Of a DNA stretch of 64,000 nucleotides, positions 51,985 through 60,395 are shown piece after piece; the first letter of the stretch is position 1; each line of letters begins with the position of its first letter. The notes below the pieces were generated by a model that saw only the letters and a list, made by a program, of their open reading frames with translations, searched no databases and was not told the origin of the DNA. The DNA comes from an uncultured Oscillospiraceae bacterium (lineage in GTDB: Bacteria; Bacillota; Clostridia; Oscillospirales; Ruminococcaceae), in contig UQGL01000008.1 in NCBI GenBank assembly GCA_900540595.1, positions 26,655 to 90,654 on the forward strand, given 5' to 3'. A program made the position numbers and the translations under genes.

Positions 51985-52042
51985 TTGCTTTTGCAGCCCT
52001 ATTATAGTATAATAAAGCAAACCTGTATGTTTGATTTCAAAC
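51985..52042 (+). promoter_or_regulatory. Promoter and palindrome of the Crp/Fnr gene
   Basis: TTGCTT (51985-51990), 17 bp, TATAAT (52008-52013) forms a consensus promoter. GTTTGATTTCAAAC (52029-52042), a perfect palindrome close to an FNR/CRP-family site, lies between the start point and the ribosome site. It is a likely autoregulatory operator. The divergent ferredoxin-like gene shares this 99-bp gap. Confidence 0.6.
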
Positions 52043-52057
52043 AAGGAGATTCCTTTT

Positions 52058-52723
52058 ATGCAAAATCATCTTTCCGTCCTGCGGAGCTGTCCTTTCTTTA
52101 CCGGTTTACATGAGGATGAGATTTTGTCCATTCTGCACTGTGTACAGGCAGTCGAAATTGCCCGCCAGCGCGGGGCCTATATTTTCCGCGCCGGGGATTC
52201 CACCGAGGTCATGGGCCTTGTGCTGTCCGGTACCACCCTTGTGATACAAGAGGATCTCTGGGGGCACCGCAACATCTTATCCAAGTGCAGCGCCGGGGAC
52301 TTTTTTGGCGAGCCTTACGCTGCCACTCCGGGCGCTATTCTGAACATCAGCGTTGTGGCGGAGGAGGATTGCGAAATTCTTTTGCTCAATATCAAGCGGC
52401 TGCTCACCGCCTGTCCCACCGCCTGCGACCATCACCAAAAGCTTATCCGCAATCTCGTCAGCGTCCTTGCTAACAAGATACTGCTCTTCAATGATAAGGT
52501 TACGCATATCAGCAAGCGAACCACCCGGGAAAAGCTGCTCTCCTATCTTTCTGCTGAGTCGCTTCGGCAGGGGTCACTTTCCTTTGACATTCCCTTTGAT
52601 CGGCAGCAGCTGGCGGATTTCCTCTGTGTGGAGCGCGCTGCCATGTCAGTTGAGCTGTCAAAGCTGCAAAAGGAGGGCCTTTTGATCACGAAGCGGAATC
52701 ACTTTGAACTGCTGACCCACTGA
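52058..52723 (+). CDS. Crp/Fnr-family regulator
   Basis: A 221-residue protein: cyclic-nucleotide-binding-like beta barrel (about 10-130: GAYIFRAGDSTEVMGLVLSGTTLVIQEDLWGHRNILSKCSAGDFFGEPYA), a dimer helix, and a C-terminal winged helix (about 150-218: SFDIPFDRQQLADFLCVERAAMSVELSKLQKEGLL). There are no clustered N-terminal Cys for an Fnr-type iron-sulfur cluster. AAGGAG upstream fixes the ATG at 52058. It is divergent from the ferredoxin-like gene, which it probably controls. Confidence 0.9.
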   Translation: MQNHLSVLRSCPFFTGLHEDEILSILHCVQAVEIARQRGAYIFRAGDSTEVMGLVLSGTTLVIQEDLWGHRNILSKCSAGDFFGEPYAATPGAILNISVVAEEDCEILLLNIKRLLTACPTACDHHQKLIRNLVSVLANKILLFNDKVTHISKRTTREKLLSYLSAESLRQGSLSFDIPFDRQQLADFLCVERAAMSVELSKLQKEGLLITKRNHFELLTH

Positions 52724-52838
52724 CCTTGCCCCTGCTCCTGTGGTGTAATCACAGTTATAAAAATACACCTGTACCCCCGCAGAAACAAGATAGACGCGGT
52801 AAAGCCTCCGTAAAGAATCTGTTTTGGCAAGAGAAAAA

Positions 52839-52874
52839 GCTCTGCTGCTGAACACAAGCGTTCAACAGCAGAGC
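52839..52874 (-). terminator. Terminator of the 5-oxoproline operon
   Basis: GCTCTGCTGCTGAAC (52839-52853) pairs, with one mismatch, with 52860-52874. On the minus strand it is followed by TTTTTCTC. It lies 19 bp past the pxpA stop, at the end of an 11-kb operon. Confidence 0.85.
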
Positions 52875-52892
52875 ATGATAAAACCGTCTATT

Positions 52893-53648
52893 TTATTGTG
52901 CCTTGATTTCTACACCGGCAGCAGGCAGCGCGGCAGATATCTTCCGCACAAAGGCCAGTGCCTTCGGCCCGTCCCCGTGGACGCAGACAGAATCTGCCTG
53001 CAGAGCAACGGCACTGCCGTCTACAGCACATACCGTCCCCTGCTTTGCCATCTGCAGCACCCGCGCAATGGCCTCATCCTCATTTTCAATCATCGCGCCG
53101 GGCTTACCGCGCGGCACAAGGGTGCCGTCGGGCTGATAACCCCGGTCGGCAAACACCTCACTGCAGACGCGCAGCCCCAGTGTCTGCGCAGCCTTGATCA
53201 TTTCACTGCCCGAAAGCGCCAGCAGCATGGCCTCGGGGGCGGCCGCCTTGACTGCACGACAGATGGCTGCCGCCAACTCCGGATCCTTGGCCGCCATATT
53301 ATAAAGCGCGCCGTGCGGCTTGACATGGTGCAGCGGCACCCCGGCTGCGTCGCAGAAGGCCTTCAGCGCACCGATCTGATAGATGACATCCGCCTCAGCC
53401 TCCGCAGGAGAGATTGCCATTTTGCGGCGTCCAAACCCCTGCAGATCTGGCAGGCCCGGATGCGCACCTACCTGCACGCCGTATTTTTTACAGAGCAGCA
53501 CACTTTTTTGCATCACGGACGGATCACCCGCATGAAAACCGCAGGCAATGTTGGCAGAGCTTACAAAGGGCAATACCTCGGCATCCATGCCGATCGTATA
53601 GGCGCCGAAGCTCTCCCCCAAATCACAGTTCAAATCAATGGACGGCAT
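52893..53648 (-). CDS. pxpA: 5-oxoprolinase subunit A (LamB/YcsF family)
   Basis: A 251-residue protein of the LamB/YcsF family, with the signature IDLNCDLGESFGAYTIG at the N terminus and ANIACGFHAGDPSVM near 35-50, then VKPHGALYNMAA. In other bacteria PxpA with PxpB and PxpC forms an ATP-dependent prokaryotic 5-oxoprolinase that opens 5-oxoproline to glutamate. The ATG at 53648 aligns with family members. It is the last gene, 14 bp after DUF1445 and separated by it from pxpB-pxpC. Confidence 0.94.
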   Translation of the reverse strand: MPSIDLNCDLGESFGAYTIGMDAEVLPFVSSANIACGFHAGDPSVMQKSVLLCKKYGVQVGAHPGLPDLQGFGRRKMAISPAEAEADVIYQIGALKAFCDAAGVPLHHVKPHGALYNMAAKDPELAAAICRAVKAAAPEAMLLALSGSEMIKAAQTLGLRVCSEVFADRGYQPDGTLVPRGKPGAMIENEDEAIARVLQMAKQGTVCAVDGSAVALQADSVCVHGDGPKALAFVRKISAALPAAGVEIKAQ

Positions 53649-53662
53649 ACGAAGGCCTCCTT

Positions 53663-54454
53663 TTAATATTTCAGCGCCGTGTTTTTGATGTCGGTCAGGA
53701 ACATATGCCCCGGCGCGTGGGTAATGCAAAATTCCGGCTTTGAGTTCATGACCACCGCCTGCGGTGTGACACCGCAGGGCCAGAATACCGGCATCTCACC
53801 GGGATAGATCGTCACGGCATCACCGTAATCGGGGTGTGCGAGGTCTGTAATACCGATGGCCTCCGGTGCGCCGATCTGTACCGGCGCACCGTGAACGCGG
53901 GGCATCCCGGCCGTAATGGCAACTGCTGCCGGAATCTTTGCATAGGGAATGGGCCGCATGCTGACCACCATCGTGCCGCTGAATCCCCCTGCAGATTCGC
54001 AGGGGATATTTGTGTTGTACATCGGCACATTGACCCCCTCCTCAATCTGCCGGACGGGAATGTCCGCCTCCAGCAGCGCAGCCTCAAAGGAAAAGCTGCA
54101 CCCGATCAGGAAGCTGACAAGATCCTTCCGTTCTTCAAAATAGCGCGCAACATCGGTCGTTTCCTCTGCCAGCACACCATTTTTGTAGATGCGGTAGCGC
54201 GGAATATCGCGGGCGATATCGCTGCCCGGCGCAAACCGGGAAAAGCTGCGCTCCCCGGCATCAGCCACCTCCAGCAGCGGGCAGGCCTTGGGGTTGCGCT
54301 GGCAGAACAAAAGGAAATCCCATGCCAGCGCCTTAGGCAGTACAACAAGATTGCCCTGCGCATAGCCGTCACAGTAGCCGGTCGTGGGGCCGGTCAGTTC
54401 ACCCTCTCGGATCAATGCCCGCACCGCAGCCGGGACGGCGGTAGAATACTTCAT
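53663..54454 (-). CDS. DUF1445 (YcsI) family putative hydro-lyase / D-glutamate cyclase-associated protein
   Basis: A 263-residue protein of the YcsI/DUF1445 family: VRALIREGELTGPTTGYCDGYAQGNLVVLPK at the start, CPLLEV, SFSFEAALLEAD, and a C-terminal THAPGHMFLTD. In vertebrates this domain is the N-terminal half of mitochondrial D-glutamate cyclase DGLUCY, whose C-terminal half is DUF4392; both occur as separate genes in this operon. The exact reaction of DUF1445 alone is not established. It starts at 54454, 16 bp after pxpC. Confidence 0.9.
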   Translation of the reverse strand: MKYSTAVPAAVRALIREGELTGPTTGYCDGYAQGNLVVLPKALAWDFLLFCQRNPKACPLLEVADAGERSFSRFAPGSDIARDIPRYRIYKNGVLAEETTDVARYFEERKDLVSFLIGCSFSFEAALLEADIPVRQIEEGVNVPMYNTNIPCESAGGFSGTMVVSMRPIPYAKIPAAVAITAGMPRVHGAPVQIGAPEAIGITDLAHPDYGDAVTIYPGEMPVFWPCGVTPQAVVMNSKPEFCITHAPGHMFLTDIKNTALKY

Positions 54455-54470
54455 ACGAAATCCCCCTTTT

Positions 54471-55463
54471 TCAGTCCAGCCGCGCAGCAACCGCCTGTAG
54501 CAGCTCTGCCTGGCGGCGCGCAGCCTGCACGGCCTGCTGCGGCGTTACAAAGGTGAAGCAGACGCTCTGTCCCGGCCGAAGCTGTGCAAGCATCGGCAGA
54601 TCCGCAGAAATCACAGTGGCGATCTTTGCATAGCCGCCGGTCGTCTGGTGATCCGCCAGCATCACAATAGGCTGTCCGTTTGTGCTGACCTGCACCGAAC
54701 CGGCCGCAATGCCGTCAGACAGAATATCCGAGCCATGGACTGTTTCGATGATCGGTCCCGCCAGTCTGCAGGCCATGCGGTCACAGTCCGGCGTAAGCGT
54801 ATAGATACTGTGGGTAAAGTCGTGCAGTGCCTTGTCGGTAAATGCAGCCTGCTGCGGCCCCGCCACTGCGCGCAGCAGCGGCAGTTTTTTTGCGCCCTCC
54901 GCCCGCACTGGATGTGTACCATGGCAGACAAGGCCGTCATGGATTGTCCGATTTAAGCTTCTGGCTGTGATTTTCTCCCACAGTTCTCGTGTGTCGCACG
55001 GCCCTGTCGGCAAAAAATCATTCTTTGCCAGCTTGCGGCCCGCAAGGCCGCCGATACGGCATTTCAGGTCGGTAGAGCGGCTACCCAGCACCGGCGGTGT
55101 TGCGATGCCGCCGCTCACGGCCAGATAGCTGCGCAATCCGGAGGCAGCTGTGCCCATGCGCAGCACACTGCCGGCCCGTGCCAGCAGCGGTGCATAGTAG
55201 GCAGCGGGCGCACCGTCCAGTGCAGCCGGACTTTCCGCGCCTGTCAGTGCAAAAACGGTGTCTGTCTCAAAGCGGAGCGTCACGCCGCGCAGCGTACATT
55301 CCAGCACCGCCGCACCCGCCGGATTACCCACAAGCGCATTGCCCAGCCGGTAGGCGTAGCTGTCAGCTGCGCCGCAGCTACGGTAGCCTTGCGCTGCGTA
55401 GCCGGTGCGCCCTGCATCCTGCACGGTCGTCAGAGGGCCCGGCTCCAGCACGGTGATGCTCAT
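54471..55463 (-). CDS. pxpC: 5-oxoprolinase subunit C (KipA-like)
   Basis: A 330-residue protein of the biotin-dependent carboxyltransferase-like (KipA/YbgK) family: SITVLEPGPLTTVQDAGRTGYAAQGYRSCGAADSYAYRLGNALVGNP is the hallmark N terminus, and MLADHQTTGGYAKIATVISADLPMLAQLRPGQ lies near the C terminus. It pairs with PxpB; the genes overlap in an ATGA (55460-55463). Together with PxpA they should form 5-oxoprolinase. Bacillus KipA also counteracts the sporulation kinase inhibitor KipI, but the full operon favours the metabolic role. Confidence 0.94.
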   Translation of the reverse strand: MSITVLEPGPLTTVQDAGRTGYAAQGYRSCGAADSYAYRLGNALVGNPAGAAVLECTLRGVTLRFETDTVFALTGAESPAALDGAPAAYYAPLLARAGSVLRMGTAASGLRSYLAVSGGIATPPVLGSRSTDLKCRIGGLAGRKLAKNDFLPTGPCDTRELWEKITARSLNRTIHDGLVCHGTHPVRAEGAKKLPLLRAVAGPQQAAFTDKALHDFTHSIYTLTPDCDRMACRLAGPIIETVHGSDILSDGIAAGSVQVSTNGQPIVMLADHQTTGGYAKIATVISADLPMLAQLRPGQSVCFTFVTPQQAVQAARRQAELLQAVAARLD

Positions 55464-56155
55464 ACCGTTCCCTCCTTTTGTGCTATTGCGTCAAATTCAT
55501 CCTGCGTAATGGGGCAGAACCGGATGCGGTCTCCCGCAGCATAGGGCAGTCTGCCGGAACTCGGGTCAAACAATTTGAGCGGTGTGCGACCGATCAACTG
55601 CCAGCCGCCCGGACTGGCGATGGGATAAACACCAGTCTGCTCACCGCCGATGCCGACAGAACCTGCCGGGATCGCAGTGCGCGGCGAGGCCAGACGCGGG
55701 GTAAACAGCCGCTCATCCAGCCCACCCAGATACGGAAAGCCCGGCAGAAACCCCAGCATATAAATACGGTACTCCCGCCCGGCGTGCAGCTCCATGACCT
55801 CTTTTTCCGTTAAGCCTGCATGCTCTGCCACAAACGGAAGGTCGGGGCCAAAGGTCCCGCCATAGCAGATCGGAATCTCGACGAGCCTCCCTTCCTCTGC
55901 TGCGGTATCGCTGACCGGTGCCTGCGCCAGCTTTTGCACGGCGTCAGCCACGGCATCGTACTCAGTCACCAGAGGATCATAGAAAATCAGCAGAGAGGCA
56001 AAGGCCGGTACGGTTTCCACCACGCCGGGGATCGCTGCGGCAGCCACACGGGCGTTCAGCGCCGCTGCTGCCGCGCCGATGGATTGTGCAATGCGCTGTT
56101 CAAAGCTCACCAGCAGACCGGTGTCCCCCACCGGGCAGACAGTAAACGGCAGCAT
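55460..56155 (-). CDS. pxpB: 5-oxoprolinase subunit B (KipI-like)
   Basis: A 231-residue KipI/YbgJ-family protein: GDTGLLVSFEQRI near the start and the strongly conserved block MLGFLPGFPYLGGLDERLFTPRLASPRTAIPAGSVGIGGEQTGVYPIASPGGWQLIGRTP (about 135-200). The ATG at 56155 aligns with the family start. Overlap with pxpC ensures coupled synthesis of the two subunits, which are fused in some bacteria. Confidence 0.94.
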   Translation of the reverse strand: MLPFTVCPVGDTGLLVSFEQRIAQSIGAAAAALNARVAAAAIPGVVETVPAFASLLIFYDPLVTEYDAVADAVQKLAQAPVSDTAAEEGRLVEIPICYGGTFGPDLPFVAEHAGLTEKEVMELHAGREYRIYMLGFLPGFPYLGGLDERLFTPRLASPRTAIPAGSVGIGGEQTGVYPIASPGGWQLIGRTPLKLFDPSSGRLPYAAGDRIRFCPITQDEFDAIAQKEGTV

Positions 56156-56171
56156 GGCTGCACCTCCCTCG

Positions 56172-57239
56172 TCAGTTTTCGTCAAAAAAGTTTTTTGCCA
56201 GCACTGGCCCGAACCAATGGTCGGAATTGTGCGAGAACCGCACGGCGTAGGCGGTACACTGGCGCATCAGGCTGACGATGCCGACATTCATCCGGGTGCT
56301 GAACCCGTCGATGCCCGGCAGCAGCGAGCCTGTCATATCAATAAAGCCGCTGCGCGCGGCCACACGCATGACCTCGGATTCCATCTCCTCATGGTGCAGG
56401 ATCTCCATATTCTTTTTCAGGTAGGCCAGCGCCGCCATCAGGCCGTAACAGCCCCAGTCGGAGCAGGTGGCCGTGATGATGTTATCCGCCGCCGTTGCAC
56501 TCAGGATACCGCCGCCGCAGCCGCATTTACATTCCCCTGCATCGGTAAACGGCACATATTTGCAGATATGGGGCGCAATCGTCCCCATGCCGATCTCGTT
56601 GCCGAGATCACCGATGGCAATGTTCGGGACGCCCTGCTTCCGCAGCAGATTCCAGAGCGCTTCGCTCTTGGCCTGCAGCTCGGTCACATCCTTGCCGACG
56701 GCGTTGTGGTAAACGCCCAGCGCGTTGGCACCGCTGGCCTCCACCGAGATGACGGCGGCAGGCTTGCGGGCAGCCAGCGCTTCGGCCTGCGCCGGGGCGG
56801 CAGCCTTATCCTTGGTAAAGGCCACAACGCCCATGCTCAGGGGCAGCTCCTGCACGGTGTCCAGATCCTCGTAGATATGCAGCCCCACGACAGCGGCGCA
56901 TTTCTCGATGGCCTGCACACTGTCAGCCGGGCAGACGATGACCGGCTTGGCATTGAACGCCATCACCAGCGCCCGCGCCAACAGCATAGCGCTGACCGTG
57001 CCGTCCATCTCCGGCACCTTGTGGGGCAGCAGCACAAAGCCGACCAAAATGTACACAAGATCGTTCTCTTTGATCGTATCACACAGCACCTGTGCAGCGT
57101 GCATCGTCAGCGGCTCGCCGGTAAAGGCGCGGCTGCCTGCATACAGGATACGGCAGACGCCGTAGCCGCGCGGATCAAGGTTCATCAGCGCATCAAGGTT
57201 TTCGCCCACGTTGCGTTTTTCCAGTTCATCGCGGGTCAT
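56172..57239 (-). CDS. DUF4392 D-glutamate cyclase
   Basis: A 355-residue protein of the DUF4392 family, homologous to the catalytic C-terminal domain of animal D-glutamate cyclase, which converts D-glutamate to 5-oxo-D-proline and water. Visible segments are DPRGYGVCRILYAGSRAFTGEPLTMHAAQVLCD, GFVLLPHKVPEMDGTVSAMLLARAL, and IAIGDLGNEIGMG with a Cys-rich CKCGCGGGI. It stands between D-amino acid aminotransferase and 5-oxoprolinase genes, which fits production and use of 5-oxoproline. Length is somewhat greater than the isolated animal domain. Confidence 0.88.
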   Translation of the reverse strand: MTRDELEKRNVGENLDALMNLDPRGYGVCRILYAGSRAFTGEPLTMHAAQVLCDTIKENDLVYILVGFVLLPHKVPEMDGTVSAMLLARALVMAFNAKPVIVCPADSVQAIEKCAAVVGLHIYEDLDTVQELPLSMGVVAFTKDKAAAPAQAEALAARKPAAVISVEASGANALGVYHNAVGKDVTELQAKSEALWNLLRKQGVPNIAIGDLGNEIGMGTIAPHICKYVPFTDAGECKCGCGGGILSATAADNIITATCSDWGCYGLMAALAYLKKNMEILHHEEMESEVMRVAARSGFIDMTGSLLPGIDGFSTRMNVGIVSLMRQCTAYAVRFSHNSDHWFGPVLAKNFFDEN

Positions 57240-57258
57240 GGTTACGCCCCCCTTGTTT

Positions 57259-58116
57259 TTAGTCGACGACGGTCGTTTTGCCGGTGTAGGCGTAGTATTC
57301 GCGCAGCACCTCGTCCTGAATGGCCTTGAGCGTTTCCGGGTCTTTGCCGCCTGCGGGTTTGCCGTCCACCTCGCAGGCGTGCAGGCAGAAGTTCGAGGAC
57401 GAGGTCACGATGATCTCATCGGCGTTCTTCAGATCGTCCAGCGTAAAGCACTTCTCCATGACCGTGATGCCCAGCCGGTAGCAGGCATGGATCATGTGGG
57501 TCTTGGCGATGCCGCGCAGGATAAATTCATCGTTTGGATGCGAATAAAATACGCCATCCTTCAAAATCGAGACGTTGGAGTGTGCGCACTCGGTCACGAT
57601 GTCGCCGCGGTGCAGCACGGTTTCCTGCACGCCGATGCGCTTGGCGTGCTGGGCGGCCACGACGCTGGGCAGCAGGTTCAGCGTCTTGATGTTGCAGTGA
57701 TAGAAGCGGGTGTCCTCGGCGGTGTCCAGCTTGATGGGCACGTCGGGGTCGTTGAGGTGGTTCTGGCGGATGGACACCCACAGCTTGCCGGGCAGATCCT
57801 CGGCGTAGACGTGGTTGCGGGGCTCGACGCCGCGGGTGACCTGCCAGTAGACAAAATGCGTTGTACCGTCCACCTTGGCAAGCAGATCGGTCAGCAGCCT
57901 GCCAAGCTCCTCTTTGGGCATCGGGATATGGATGTCCAACGCCTTGGCGCTGGTGTAGAAGCGGTCGAGGTGATCCTGCAGCAGATACACCTTGCCGTTC
58001 GCACCGACCGTCGCGTCGTAGACGCCGTCACCGAAGAAATGTACCCGATCATTGAAAGGAACCATCAGTTCCTCCGGCGTGCCGATTTTACCATCATAAT
58101 AGGCTAGTGCTTCCAT
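57259..58116 (-). CDS. dat: D-amino acid aminotransferase (class IV PLP enzyme)
   Basis: A 285-residue fold-type IV aminotransferase, the usual length for D-alanine aminotransferase. PFNDRVHFFGDGVYDATVGANGKVYLLQDHLDRFY is the N-terminal domain, NIKTLNLLPSVVAAQHAK carries the pyridoxal-phosphate Lys, and SNVSILKDGVFYSHP and SSNFCLHACEVDG follow. D-amino acid transaminases make D-glutamate from 2-oxoglutarate and D-alanine. Branched-chain aminotransferase is the alternative, but the length and the D-glutamate context favour this call. A 126-bp gap with a palindrome separates it from the kinase-like gene. Confidence 0.85.
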   Translation of the reverse strand: MEALAYYDGKIGTPEELMVPFNDRVHFFGDGVYDATVGANGKVYLLQDHLDRFYTSAKALDIHIPMPKEELGRLLTDLLAKVDGTTHFVYWQVTRGVEPRNHVYAEDLPGKLWVSIRQNHLNDPDVPIKLDTAEDTRFYHCNIKTLNLLPSVVAAQHAKRIGVQETVLHRGDIVTECAHSNVSILKDGVFYSHPNDEFILRGIAKTHMIHACYRLGITVMEKCFTLDDLKNADEIIVTSSSNFCLHACEVDGKPAGGKDPETLKAIQDEVLREYYAYTGKTTVVD

Positions 58117-58179
58117 AAGTCTTTCCTCCCCTTCTGTATGTTCCTCCCCTATCGGGCGGCGAATTTTTTATGTTGCGAT

Positions 58180-58245
58180 AACGGCAGCGCTCTGCGGGAC
58201 GCATATATGCGTCCCCTACAAACCGCCCGTGGCCGTTTCCCGTTA
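58180..58245. repeat. Palindromic intergenic element inside the operon
   Basis: GGGACGCAT with ATGCGTCCC (about 58194-58213) forms a 9-bp hairpin next to CCCTACA and a GCCGTTA/TAACGGC-like outer pairing. There is no T-run. It is similar in plan to the element at 23219, so it is probably a dispersed REP-like sequence; it could stabilise the upstream or downstream part of the message. Confidence 0.35.
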
Positions 58246-58893
58246 CCGCGAACACTTCACCCCAAACCTCAGCTCAATGACCTTCTTGATAACCTCTACG
58301 CAGTTGTCCAGCCCGATGGCGGCACTGTCCAAGCAGAGGTCGTAATTTTCGACCCACTTCCACTGGCGGCCGGTGTGGTACTTGTAATAGCTCTCGCGGT
58401 AATGGTCGAGCTTGTCGATGTACCGGATGGCCTGATTGCGGCCGATGCCCTGCCGCTTTATCTCCCGCTCGATGCGATCCTCGTAGGGGGCGTCGATGTA
58501 AACGGTCAGCACGTTGGGCTTGTCTTTTAACACGAAGTCCGCCGCGCGGCCAACGCAGACGTAGCTTTCCGCGTCCAGCAGCTCCCGCAGGACTTTGGCC
58601 TGATAGTTGAACAGGTTCTGGTCGCTGATGAAGTTGCCGCTCTCCGGCGGGATGAAGCTGCCGTCGTAGACGTGCTGCGACACGCGGTAGAGCAGCGTTT
58701 TCTTGGTGTTCTCGTCAGCAGCTGCAAAGATCTTCTCGTTGATGCCGCTGTCCTCGGCTGCCAAGCGCAGCAGCTTGCGGTCGTACAGGTCGATGTCAAA
58801 ATCCTTGGCGAGCTTTTTGCCGATGTAGCTGCCGCCGCCCGACCCGCAGGTGCGGGTGATCGCCACGGCGAAATAGGGATAGTTTGGATACAT
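58243..58893 (-). CDS. Cytidylate kinase-like family protein
   Basis: A 216-residue P-loop protein of the cytidylate-kinase-like (Cytidylate_kin2) family. The phosphate loop is modified (AITRTCGSGGGSYIGKKLAKDF), followed by DRKLLRLAAEDSGI, CVGRAADFVLKD and IEREIKRQGIGRNQAIRYIDKLDHYRESYYKYHTGRQW. True cytidylate kinase (Cmk) is a different branch; family members of this type often sit in unrelated operons and their substrate is unknown. Here it follows livF by 12 bp. It could phosphorylate a small molecule or act in regulation. Confidence 0.82.
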   Translation of the reverse strand: MYPNYPYFAVAITRTCGSGGGSYIGKKLAKDFDIDLYDRKLLRLAAEDSGINEKIFAAADENTKKTLLYRVSQHVYDGSFIPPESGNFISDQNLFNYQAKVLRELLDAESYVCVGRAADFVLKDKPNVLTVYIDAPYEDRIEREIKRQGIGRNQAIRYIDKLDHYRESYYKYHTGRQWKWVENYDLCLDSAAIGLDNCVEVIKKVIELRFGVKCSR

Positions 58894-58905
58894 GGTGTTC
58901 CCTCC

Positions 58906-59604
58906 TTACTGCCCCAGATAGGCTTTTTTGACGCGGGCGTCGTTCAGCAGCTCCTGCGCGTCGCCCGACAGGGTGATATTGCCGGTTTCCAGCACGTAAG
59001 CGCGGTCAGAGATCGCCAGCGCCATCTTGGCGTTCTGCTCGACGAGCAAAATCGTGATGCCCTGCTTGTTGACCTCCTTGATGATGGCGAAGATCTCCTT
59101 GACAAGCAGCGGCGACAGTCCCATCGACGGTTCATCCATCAAGATCATCTTGGGCTTTCCCATCAGCGCGCGCCCCACGGCCAGCATCTGCTGCTCGCCG
59201 TCGGAGAGCGTGCCCGCCAGCTGGCGCTTGCGCTCCTTCAAGCGTGGGAAGCGCTCGTAGACGTCGGCCATCCTCTTTGCCATATCGGTGGGGTCGGTGA
59301 AGGCGCCCATCTCAAGGTTTTCCTCGACGGTCATCTGGGGGAAGATGTGCCGCCCTTCCGGCACGTGCGCCAGCTTCAGGGTGATGATCTTGCTCGGCTC
59401 GGTCTTGCGCAGGTCGTGGCCGTCAAAGGTGATGGAGCCGCTGGCCGCTTTTTCCAGCCCGGTGATTGTGCGCAGCGTCGTTGTTTTGCCCGCGCCGTTT
59501 GCGCCGATGAGGGAGACGATCTCGCCGTCCTTCACCGTCATGGACACGCCGTTCAGCGCGTGGACAGCGCCATAGTTGACGTGCAGGTCTTTGATCTCAA
59601 GCAT
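58906..59604 (-). CDS. livF: Branched-chain-amino-acid-type ABC transporter ATPase LivF
   Basis: A 232-residue ABC ATPase. Walker A is GANGAGKTT (about 33-41), the signature LSDGEQQMLAVGRALM and Walker B MILMDEPSMGLSP follow. The C-terminal NITLSGDAQELLNDARVKKAYLG is typical of LivF. It overlaps livG by 8 bp. The whole Liv set is present in the order livK-H-M-G-F. Confidence 0.94.
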   Translation of the reverse strand: MLEIKDLHVNYGAVHALNGVSMTVKDGEIVSLIGANGAGKTTTLRTITGLEKAASGSITFDGHDLRKTEPSKIITLKLAHVPEGRHIFPQMTVEENLEMGAFTDPTDMAKRMADVYERFPRLKERKRQLAGTLSDGEQQMLAVGRALMGKPKMILMDEPSMGLSPLLVKEIFAIIKEVNKQGITILLVEQNAKMALAISDRAYVLETGNITLSGDAQELLNDARVKKAYLGQ

Positions 59605-60388
59605 GGGCGGCCTCCTCCGGTTCGTCCTTGCCCAGATACGCCTCGATGACGTGCGGGTCGTTCGCGATCTGCTCCGGCGTGCCGGAGGCGATCGTGGTGC
59701 CGAAATCCAGCACCTGAATGTGCTCGCAGATCTTCATGACAAGGCTCATATCGTGCTCGATGAGCAGGACGGACACTTTAAATTCGTTGCGGATGTAGTT
59801 GATGATCTCCAGCAGCTCCTCGGTCTCGGTGGGGTTCATGCCGGCCGCCGGTTCGTCGAGGAGCAGCAGCTTCATGTCGGTGGCCAGCGCGCGGGCGATC
59901 TCCAATCGGCGCTGCTCACCGTAGGGCAGGTTGTCGGCCTCCAAGTCCTCCTTGCCGGAGAGGTGGACGACTTTCAGCAGCTCCTTGGCGCGGGCGGTGA
60001 TCTCCGCCTCCTGCTGCCAGTATTTCTTTGTGCGGAAGATGGCGTCCGCCATACCGTAGGTCGTGTGCTCCTGCATAGCGGTCTTGACGTTCTCGATGAC
60101 CGTCATCTTTTTGAAAAGGCGGATGTTCTGGAACGTCCGGGCGATGCCCGCCTGCACGATCTGGTGCGTTTTTTTGCCGTTCATCCGCTCACCGCAGAGG
60201 TAGAAGGAGCCCTCGGTGGGCTTGTAGACGCCGGTGATGAGGTTAAAGACCGTCGTCTTGCCCGCGCCGTTGGGGCCGATGAGCCCGACCAGTTCCGACT
60301 CGCCGATCTCCATGTTGAAGTCATCCACGGCCTTCAGGCCGCCGAACTGGATGCCGAGATGCTGTGCTTTCAATACGGGTGCTGCCAT
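59597..60388 (-). CDS. livG: Branched-chain-amino-acid-type ABC transporter ATPase LivG
   Basis: A 263-residue ABC ATPase. Walker A is GPNGAGKTT near 37-45, then a longer LivG-type insertion, LPYGEQRRLEIARALATDMKLLLLDEPAAGMNPTE, and the C-terminal VLDFGTTIASGTPEQIANDPHVIEAYLG. It works with LivF to drive the LivH/LivM channel. It starts 8 bp after livM. Confidence 0.95.
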   Translation of the reverse strand: MAAPVLKAQHLGIQFGGLKAVDDFNMEIGESELVGLIGPNGAGKTTVFNLITGVYKPTEGSFYLCGERMNGKKTHQIVQAGIARTFQNIRLFKKMTVIENVKTAMQEHTTYGMADAIFRTKKYWQQEAEITARAKELLKVVHLSGKEDLEADNLPYGEQRRLEIARALATDMKLLLLDEPAAGMNPTETEELLEIINYIRNEFKVSVLLIEHDMSLVMKICEHIQVLDFGTTIASGTPEQIANDPHVIEAYLGKDEPEEAAHA

Positions 60389-60395
60389 AACGGGT

